Shown here: in pieces, positions 60,501 through 64,000 of the stretch
Numbering within the stretch: the stretch's first letter is position 1
How the letters are laid out: every line of letters begins with the position of its first letter
Assembly (NCBI RefSeq): GCF_027595985.1
Contig: NC_073304.1
Span: 44,513,637-44,577,636 of the forward strand
DNA: 64,000 nt
Reading direction: 5' to 3'
DNA from: Sorex araneus
Taxonomy: Eukaryota; Chordata; Mammalia; Eulipotyphla; Soricidae
Notes under the pieces: model-generated
Databases searched by the model: none
Told to the model about the DNA's origin: nothing
Seen by the model: only the letters and a program-made list of their open reading frames with translations
Translations under genes and position numbers: made by a program

Positions 60501-63496
60501 CCCTTTGAGCCATCTGCCCAGCCTCCAGAGCTGTTTTCATCATCCCTGTAAAAAGATTCCTTGTTTGTTCCTCTTTCTCAAACCTTACTCTTATTCTTTT
60601 TTTGGTTTTGGGGCCACACCTGGTGATGCTCAGGAGTTATTACTGACTCTACACCCAGGCACTACTCATGGCGGTGCTCAGGGGACCAAATGAGATACCA
60701 GGCATTGAACCTGGGTCAGCTGTGTGCAAGGAAAATGCCCTCTCTGCTTTGCTATCGTTTCAGCCCGTCTAAAACCTTCTTGAGCTAGAGAAGGAAGTCA
60801 AGGTACAGCCTTACATCGGGCTGTCATAGCCTCACATCCAGCCTCATCCCTCACAGCCAGTAGGGTTTACCTGCAGGCACATATCACAGAAGGAAATAAA
60901 TTGAGCGGGGCTGGAGCAGTAGTATAGTGGGTTGGGCATTTGCCTTGCACATGCCTGACCTGGCTGAGAGAACCGACTCTGCAGAGGTCAGGCACAGCAG
61001 CCCTCCACACCTGCCACCTTGTCCCCACTCCCAGCCCAGGTCCTGGCAGTACCCTTGGGCAGCCTTGTAGCACACTGAGTAGATCCAGTTCTTCCTGAAG
61101 CGCTGCCTGCCGTGGCTTTCCCCCTCTGCTCCTCAGGCAGCAGATCTCAGAGTTGGCTCTGTGGGCTTCTGGGGTCCCTGAGGCCCTATCAGGGGTTCGT
61201 GGAATCAAACCATTCTCAGAACAGTACTGATGCTTTGGTTCCTCTTTTCACTGTGCTGAGCTTGTCCGGGTAGCTTAAAAGCCATGTTCCATTGGCACCA
61301 AGAATATTTACTATATTCCTCCATGTGCTTGCAGTTTAAAACAAACCAAAAAAGCCAGTCTCACATCAAGAATGTGCTTGAGGGGCCGGAGTGATAGCAC
61401 AGCGGGTAGGGCGTTTGCCTTGCACGCAGCCGACCCGGGTTCGATCCTCGGCATCCCATATGGTCCCCTGAGCACTTCCAGGGGTAATTCCTGAGTGCAG
61501 AGCCAGGAGTAACCCCTGTGCATCACCAGGTGTGACCCAAAAAGCAAAAAAAAAAAAAAAAGAATGTGCTTGACTCATTGATGCCTGGCATTTGTGAGTC
61601 CCTGATCTCCATCCCCAGCAGCCCACAACCCACCTCTCCCCGCCCCCACCAAAAGTGTGTTTGAGGAGCCAGGGAAATATCTCAAGTGCTGAAGCATGTG
61701 CCCAGCATGTGTGAGGACCTGAGTTTGATTCTCAGCATTGCATGATCTTCAAGCACTGTTGGCTGTGGCCACTCTTAAGGTAAAAATAATACATTAAAAG
61801 TCAGTTTTTAAAATGTGCTTGATGACAGGCTAGACTGATAGTATAGCAGGTAGTGTGCTTACCTTGCAAGTGGTTGACCTGAGTTCGGTCCCCGGCATCC
61901 TGTATGGTTCCCTGAGCACCTTAAAGAGTGGTTCCTGAGTACAAAACCAGGCATAATCCCTAAGCATCACCAGGTGTGGCTTAAAAACTATCACTGTATC
62001 ACTGTCATCCCATTGCTCATTGATTTGCTCGAGCGGGCACCAGTAGCGTCTCCATTGTGAGACTTGTTGTTACTGTTTTTGGCATATTGAGTACGCCACA
62101 GGTAGCTCTGCCATGCAGGCGAGATACTCTCAGTAGCTTGCTGGGCTCTCCGAGAGGGATGGAAGAATCGAACCCGGGTCAGCTCCAAAACAAAAAATAT
62201 ACTGGGCTGGAGTGATAGCACAGCAGGTAAGGTGTTTGCCTTGCACGTGGCCAACCCGGATTCAATTCCCAGCATCCCATTCGGTCCCCTGAGTACCGCC
62301 AGGGGTAATTCCTGAGTGCAGAGCCAGGGGTGACCCCTGTGCATCGCCGGGTGCTTGGTGAAATAGAAGAAACTAATATTGTTATTTTCAATTTATGAAG
62401 TCATCCTTTAAGTTCTCTTTGTCCCAAACCATAAGTGGAATGGGGAGAATGCATAAAATGCTTGCTGCATACCAAAATATCATGATTATCTCAAGAAAAA
62501 CACTTGAGTTATAAGTAGAACTCACAACTTTTCTCATCGGTCACTACTTTTTCCTAAAGGAACAGCTGAAAGATTCGAACATGTTAAACAATGCCACTCA
62601 TCAATACTCTTTTTTGGGGGGAAAGACATTTTTCTCCCCATAAAAATAGTGTAATGCTGACATGTAAAGAAAGGACTGTTTTGTTTCAAATTAGCAGTTT
62701 TTTCAGTTTAGTTTCAAAGCTAATGGATAAGTGGAGGTGCAGTAATTATCACTAGTTCTACCACATCAACACAAAACTCTTTGGACTTCTCAAAAAAGAA
62801 GAAAAAAAATAGCATGCCAAGGGGGATCAAAGCCAAATAGAGAATCTACTTTAGTTTGAGAATCTACTTCTTGGGGACCAACCCAAACCCCGGTGCCATC
62901 TTCCTCACATGGAGTGGGCATTTATGCTATAGCTGGTTTGAATTTGATCTCAGTCTCATTCCAATTAAGTTCCTGATCTCCTGGGCACTCTGCTAAGGGC
63001 CTTCTGTCTTGCTGGCATGTGTATTGCCTACCAATGATGTTCCCATCTCTGGCGCTCGAGGGGTAGTACAGGGGTTAGGGTGCTGCTTGCCTTGCAGGCT
63101 CCTGACCCTCATTCGATCTCTGGAACCACATGGCTCCCTGAACACCATAGGGAGCATGAGCCAAGTCCCAGTGGGTGTACCCCCCCCCTTCCCCAACAAA
63201 AGAACCAGCAACCAAAAAAATATCCCCTTCTCTTAAAAAAATCACCTGTGTCTTCTGACTCTGCAGAGATCCTGCAGATGTGTCTTCAGAGAGTGACAGT
63301 GCCATGACCTCAAGCACAGTGAGCAAGCTTGCCGAAGCCCGCCGTACCACGTACCTCTCAGGGAGATGGGTCTGTGACGATCACAACGGGGACACCAGTA
63401 TCAGCATCACGGGACCTTGGATCAGCCTGCCCAACAACGGAGACTACTCTGCCTATTACAACTGGATGGAGGAGAAGAAAACCACCCAGGGCCCTG
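33533..63496 (+). CDS. ATG14: ATG14 (Barkor), exons 1-6 of the gene, 3' end outside the window
   Basis: ATG14 is the subunit that makes the class III PI3-kinase complex (VPS34, VPS15, Beclin 1) autophagy-specific. It brings the complex to ER sites of phagophore formation, and also helps autophagosome-lysosome fusion. Six exons (221+63+43+82+238+230 nt) join in frame to give residues 1-292 of a protein of about 492 residues in human. Residues 43-58 hold the ER-targeting cysteines C43, C46, C55 and C58 ('CPLC', 'CAKC'). Residues ~72-180 are rich in Lys, Glu, Gln and Leu and form the coiled coil that binds Beclin 1. Residues 217-292 start the middle domain. The C-terminal BATS membrane-binding domain must lie downstream of the window. 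There are no stops or frameshifts. Confidence 0.96.
34852..35022 (-). repeat. SOR-type SINE, reverse
   Basis: 'ttgagtcacactggcgatgt', 'gaatcaaacctgggtcagcc' and 'tgtcctatcctccagcccc'. Confidence 0.9.
35070..35215 (+). repeat. SOR-type SINE
   Basis: 'gggccagagcagtagtgcaa' to 'ggctgggtgtgacccaaaaa'. It is shortened in the middle. Confidence 0.82.
35400..35565 (+). repeat. SOR-type SINE
   Basis: 'tgggctggagacatagcata' to 'gaacactggtgtgaccccaa'. Confidence 0.85.
35820..35950 (-). repeat. SOR-type SINE, reverse, internally deleted
   Basis: 'tttttgggtcacacccggcc' to 'gcaagtgccctacctcttgt'. It lacks the central repeat of the common SINE body. Confidence 0.82.
36040..36437 (+). repeat. L2 (LINE-2) 3' fragment
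   Basis: 'ctgcttcagaactttgcagt', 'gatgtaaactttatgaaggc' and 'agtaaagatttattgagtga' fall in the order of the ancient L2 3' end, which ends in a T(T/G)ATTGAGTGAGTAAATG-type sequence. Confidence 0.65.
36740..37330 (+). repeat. L2 fragment with a MIR inserted
   Basis: 'gcatatggagctctttgtgg' and 'cttgttgttccctttttcca', then 'gacaaggtcttctctgacta', resemble L2 3' text. The stretch 36920-37065 ('cttgctacctgatattaaat', 'tttattaagcactcaaaaaa') resembles MIR. Confidence 0.5.
37463..37645 (-). repeat. SOR-type SINE, reverse, diverged
   Basis: 'ttggggccacatccagtggt', 'tactccttgctctgtgccta' and 'gctatactatctccccaatc'. Confidence 0.75.
37795..38110 (-). repeat. L1 3'-end-like fragment
   Basis: 'ttttatttttataaaattga', 'caacatttcaacacaaattc' and 'tttatttgatattgcttatt' match the order of motifs at 22200 and 50395. 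Confidence 0.7.
38185..38338 (+). repeat. SOR-type SINE, diverged
   Basis: 'gggtaggagagataatacag' to 'gctaggtgtggcccccaaac'. Confidence 0.8.
38731..38906 (-). repeat. SOR-type SINE, reverse, with 12-bp target-site duplication
   Basis: 'ctgaatagatag' occurs at 38719-38730 and 38907-38918. The body is well preserved ('gaatcaaacccgggtctgct', 'gctatcgctccagccc'). Confidence 0.95.
39525..39685 (-). repeat. SOR-type SINE, reverse
   Basis: 'ggaccacacccagctgtgct', 'gggatcaaacccgggccagc' and 'ctatcactccagtcccc'. Confidence 0.88.
41251..41420 (+). repeat. SOR-type SINE with target-site duplication
   Basis: 'aaaatctagttgtt' precedes it (41237-41250) and 'aaaatctaattgtt' follows (41422-41435). The body is close to consensus ('cagcgggtagggcgtttgcc'). 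Confidence 0.94.
43128..43282 (-). repeat. SOR-type SINE, reverse, diverged
   Basis: 'cttggggccatacccagtgg', 'ggggatcaaacccggttcta' and 'actgtccctctggcccccct'. Confidence 0.78.
43598..43638 (+). repeat. Perfect 19-bp hairpin with 3-nt spacer
   Basis: The arm 'gtgggtagcaaacatgaaa' (43598-43616) is exactly reverse-complemented at 43620-43638, with gtg between them. It is not part of any SINE landmark I can recognise. Confidence 0.97.
44240..45495 (+). repeat. LTR-like block, unidentified
   Basis: A stretch of about 1.2 kb without SINE text. It has a TATATAAA at 44959-44966, then about 350 bases of A/G-rich sequence (aga, gcaga and gagac motifs) and a 38-bp tandem repeat at its right end. The composition suggests a solo long terminal repeat or a similar element. 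No viral coding sequence is recognisable, and the ends are not defined by a clear target-site duplication. Confidence 0.35.
45408..45483 (+). repeat. Two tandem 38-bp units
   Basis: The units 45408-45445 and 45446-45483 share 'acaacacacacatcacccc' and 'cgtgcatgc' and match at about 34 of 38 positions. The 12-bp palindrome cgagagctctcg overlaps the left edge. Confidence 0.9.
46223..46275 (+). repeat. 13-bp hairpin followed by a direct repeat of its right arm
   Basis: 'agttttggattat' (46223-46235) is inverted at 46241-46253. 'ataatccaaaacta' occurs at 46241-46254 and again at 46262-46275. Confidence 0.92.
47011..47055 (+). repeat. 19-bp near-perfect hairpin with 7-nt loop
   Basis: 'gtaagttacaagtacgtag' at 47011-47029 pairs with 'ctacatacttgtaacttac' at 47037-47055 with a single mismatch. 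The loop is taaaaat. Confidence 0.93.
49129..49191 (+). CDS. ATG14: ATG14 coding exon 2
   Basis: Completes R74, encodes residues 75-94 ('[20 protein letters not shown]') and two bases of E95, the beginning of the coiled coil. The acceptor is ttttaacag before 49129 and the donor ga|gtgagt. Confidence 0.97.
50308..50350 (+). CDS. ATG14: ATG14 coding exon 3
   Basis: A 43-base exon completing E95 and encoding residues 96-109 ('[14 protein letters not shown]'), too small to appear as an open frame. The acceptor is ctacacag before 50308 and the donor ttg|gtaagc. The match to the mammalian protein is exact in this segment. Confidence 0.97.
50395..50830 (-). repeat. L1 3'-end-like fragment
   Basis: 'ttcaatattccaacaccaat', 'ccaccattacatcttccctc', 'ttgtatctcactatggagct' and 'gtagagtttgagatgtcatt' parallel 22200-22650 along its length. 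Begins 45 bp after ATG14 exon 3. Confidence 0.7.
51884..52015 (-). repeat. SOR-type SINE, reverse, shortened
   Basis: 'ggggttactcttgactctgc' and 'tgccagggatcgagcccaag'. First of three consecutive reversed copies. Confidence 0.75.
52018..52182 (-). repeat. SOR-type SINE, reverse
   Basis: A TTTG-repeat tail, then 'tttggaccacacctggaggt', 'gccaggattgaacctagttc' and 'attgtcgctgtggcccctct'. Confidence 0.85.
52280..52452 (-). repeat. SOR-type SINE, reverse, diverged
   Basis: Starts in a ggaggga run, then 'ttactcctgactttctgctg' and 'gtactgtctctcatgtccct'. Confidence 0.75.
52549..52628 (+). repeat. 80-bp local duplication, copy 1
   Basis: 79 of 80 bases are identical to 53391-53470 (only aca[t]gg versus acatag differs). 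It contains 'ttgagtccatgatcctccga' and 'agccccaagtaatgccaggt'. It sits inside a SINE-like stretch, but it is far more similar to its partner than any two SINEs here. Confidence 0.95.
53391..53470 (+). repeat. 80-bp local duplication, copy 2
   Basis: Partner of 52549-52628, same orientation, 842 bp downstream. Its left neighbour ('tttggagctggagccagaaa', 'gactgagcacatgctttgcg') differs from that of copy 1. Confidence 0.95.
53668..53846 (-). repeat. SOR-type SINE, reverse
   Basis: 'tttttgggtcaaacccagtg', 'ctggtatcaaacccagtttg' and 'gactctctctccagcccc'. Confidence 0.9.
54190..54271 (+). CDS. ATG14: ATG14 coding exon 4
   Basis: Encodes residues 110-136 ('[20 protein letters not shown]' then GNEEMKK) plus the first base of N137, continuing the coiled coil. 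The acceptor follows a T-run (ttttttaag before 54190). The donor is a|gtaagt. Confidence 0.97.
54474..54515 (+). repeat. (CA)n microsatellite
   Basis: 42 bases of uninterrupted CA dinucleotide. Confidence 0.98.
55576..55733 (-). repeat. SOR-type SINE, reverse
   Basis: 'gggttactcctggctctata', 'ccaggaatcgaacccaggtc' and 'ttttcctgtctctcc'. Confidence 0.8.
56563..56732 (-). repeat. SOR-type SINE, reverse
   Basis: 'ggggccagacccagtggtgt', 'gccatcaaacccctggttgg' and 'actatggctccagcccc'. Confidence 0.85.
58048..58232 (+). repeat. SOR-type SINE
   Basis: 'ttcaggaccaggaagataga' to 'ctgccaggtgtgacccaaac', followed by a C/A-rich tail. Confidence 0.82.
58906..59143 (+). CDS. ATG14: ATG14 coding exon 5
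   Basis: Completes N137, encodes residues 138-215 and ends with two bases of R216. It runs from '[20 protein letters not shown]' through '[20 protein letters not shown]' to '[10 protein letters not shown]'. This covers the rest of the coiled coil used for Beclin 1 binding and the start of the following domain. The acceptor is gttttag before 58906 and the donor ag|gtacgg. It differs from human by a few mild changes, such as T for S, I for N, and F for I. Confidence 0.98.
60374..60523 (-). repeat. SOR-type SINE, reverse, diverged
   Basis: 'ttctgggccacacccagcag', 'ctcaggagtcactcctggga' and 'gagccatctgcccagcctcc'. Confidence 0.7.
60598..60765 (-). repeat. SOR-type SINE, reverse
   Basis: 'ttttggggccacacctggtg', 'ccaggcattgaacctgggtc' and 'tgctatcgtttcagccc'. 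Confidence 0.85.
61382..61559 (+). repeat. Young SOR-type SINE, intact, with 14-bp target-site duplication
   Basis: 'aagaatgtgcttga' is identical at 61368-61381 and 61560-61573. The body has 'ggggccggagtgatagcaca', an intact B-box-like 'gacccgggttcgatcctcgg', and a long A tail: the best full copy of the common SINE in the window. Confidence 0.97.
61670..61790 (+). repeat. SOR-type SINE, shortened
   Basis: 'gagccagggaaatatctcaa', 'gacctgagtttgattctcag' and 'actgttggctgtggccactc'. Confidence 0.7.
61828..61985 (+). repeat. SOR-type SINE
   Basis: 'aggctagactgatagtatag' to 'caccaggtgtggcttaaaaa'. Confidence 0.82.
61988..62188 (-). repeat. Long SINE variant, reverse orientation
   Basis: Reverse complement of the module at 17040-17268: 'tcactgtatcactgtcatcc', 'gctcattgatttgctcgagc', 'tctccattgtgagacttgtt' and 'gtagcttgctgggctctccg', ending in 'gaatcgaacccgggtcagc'. 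Confidence 0.88.
62204..62356 (+). repeat. SOR-type SINE without A tail
   Basis: 'gggctggagtgatagcacag' to 'gtgcatcgccgggtgcttgg'. It stops before the usual gacccaaaaag end. Confidence 0.9.
63052..63190 (+). repeat. Old SOR-type SINE near ATG14 exon 6
   Basis: 'gcgctcgaggggtagtacag', 'attcgatctctggaaccaca' and 'tcccagtgggtgtacccccc'. Its end and the following C- and A-rich sequence supply much of the DNA just upstream of the exon 6 acceptor. Confidence 0.75.
63267..63496 (+). CDS. ATG14: ATG14 coding exon 6
   Basis: Completes R216, encodes residues 217-292 and ends with the first base of residue 293 (Asp in human). Landmarks are '[20 protein letters not shown]', '[20 protein letters not shown]' and '[14 protein letters not shown]'. 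The acceptor is actctgcag before 63267 and the donor g|gtgagg. It is nearly identical to the human segment (W-M instead of W-V). Confidence 0.98.
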
Positions 63497-64000
63497 GTGA
63501 GGAGTAAAGCTGCCCTTGCAAACATTTATCCCTTGCATGGGCTTTTTAATTGAGGTGAAATTTACGCAACCGAGTGAAGAGCTTGGTATCATTTAGTACG
63601 TTCAGAGCATTGTGCAATCATCACCTCTATCTAGTTCCAAAATATTTTCATCACCATGGGAAACTTTAGCGCGTGAAGCAATACTCCCTGTTCCTCCCCC
63701 TTCTCCCTGCCCTGGCAACCACAGATCTGTTTTCGGTCTCTAGACTTGCCCGTTCCGGGATATTTCTTATAAATGGGATCATGTAACATGTGACTTTCAT
63801 GTATGGCTTGTCTCACTTAGCATAATGTTTTCCTCTACATGTGGTATGTATCCATGTTTCATTCCTTTTTATGACTAAATAGTAGTCCATTGCCTGAATC
63901 ATTCCTGTTTAGTTTCCCACTCATGTTGTGATTGAAACACATGTATTTTTAAGATAGTTCACCTTAGGGGTGTTGACATTTATTTGTAGGCAAGACCTCA
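63497..64000 (+). other. ATG14: ATG14 intron 6, 5' part
   Basis: The window ends inside this intron. Most of it is the old L1 fragment listed separately. Confidence 0.85.
63545..63990 (-). repeat. Old LINE-1 3' region
   Basis: 'gagcattgtgcaatcatcac', 'agttccaaaatattttcatc', 'gccctggcaaccacagatct' and 'tttatgactaaatagtagtc' are typical of ancient mammalian L1 3' ends in antisense orientation. Same family type as 29262-30010. Confidence 0.82.

Larger units (their letters stand above)
59144..63266 (+). other. ATG14: ATG14 intron 5 (4.1 kb)
   Basis: 59144-60030 is G+C-rich but has no recognisable gene. SINEs fill 60374-60765, 60906-60965 (head only) and 61382-62356. 62360-63045 looks unique. 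A worn SINE at 63052-63185 ends about 80 bp before exon 6. Confidence 0.8.

Noticed and set aside
1-64000. CRISPR array, prophage, operon or other bacterial system
   Set aside because: Spliced vertebrate exons and mammalian retroelements span the whole window; the repeated units are dispersed SINEs, not spaced direct repeats.

Overview
The window is mammalian nuclear DNA. It contains spliced vertebrate genes with GT-AG introns, one CpG-island promoter, LINE-1, L2, MIR and MER5A relics, and dozens of copies of one tRNA-derived SINE. That SINE (head 'ggggctggagyratagcacagc', B-box-like 'gggttcgattcc', end 'gtgtgacccaaaaagc' plus A-tail) looks like the SOR family of shrews, so the source is most likely a Sorex species, probably Sorex araneus. 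No bacterial genes, CRISPR array or phage is present, and almost all other reading frames are shadows of repeats.

Two genes lie head to tail on the + strand, in the order known on the transcribed strand of human 14q22.3. (1) TBPL2 (TRF3), the oocyte-type TATA-binding protein paralogue, is complete in seven coding exons: 398-454, 7933-8387, 9640-9727, 12505-12596, 17707-17874, 25194-25288 and 30283-30359. The exons join in frame to a predicted 343-residue protein, and a polyadenylation signal lies at 31085. (2) ATG14 starts at 33533 in a CpG island. Six coding exons are visible: 33533-33753, 49129-49191, 50308-50350, 54190-54271, 58906-59143 and 63267-63496. They encode residues 1-292; the rest lies beyond the window. 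Every splice junction was fixed from the reading phase and the GT/AG dinucleotides.

Layout. 1-397: TBPL2 upstream or 5' UTR. 398-30359: TBPL2, whose introns hold a 560-bp polypurine microsatellite, a 5'-truncated antisense L1 at 4104-6018, an L1 3'-end-like fragment family and many SINEs. 30360-33290: TBPL2 3' UTR and a short intergenic stretch with SINEs and a MIR. 33290-33945: ATG14 CpG island. 33754-63266: ATG14 introns with SINEs, two L2 fragments, an LTR-like block, three small hairpins and an 80-bp local duplication. 63497-64000: intron 6 with an old L1 3' end.

TBPL2 is a nuclear core-promoter factor of the growing oocyte. ATG14 directs the class III PI3-kinase (VPS34-VPS15-Beclin 1) to autophagosome formation sites. 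They are neighbours by position; nothing in the sequence suggests a shared pathway. I found no credible new biological system. The items most worth checking are the substitutions in the TBPL2 core, the CACGTGAC site just upstream of the ATG14 start, the modular long SINE variant, the polypurine tract, and the unexplained hairpins and local duplication.
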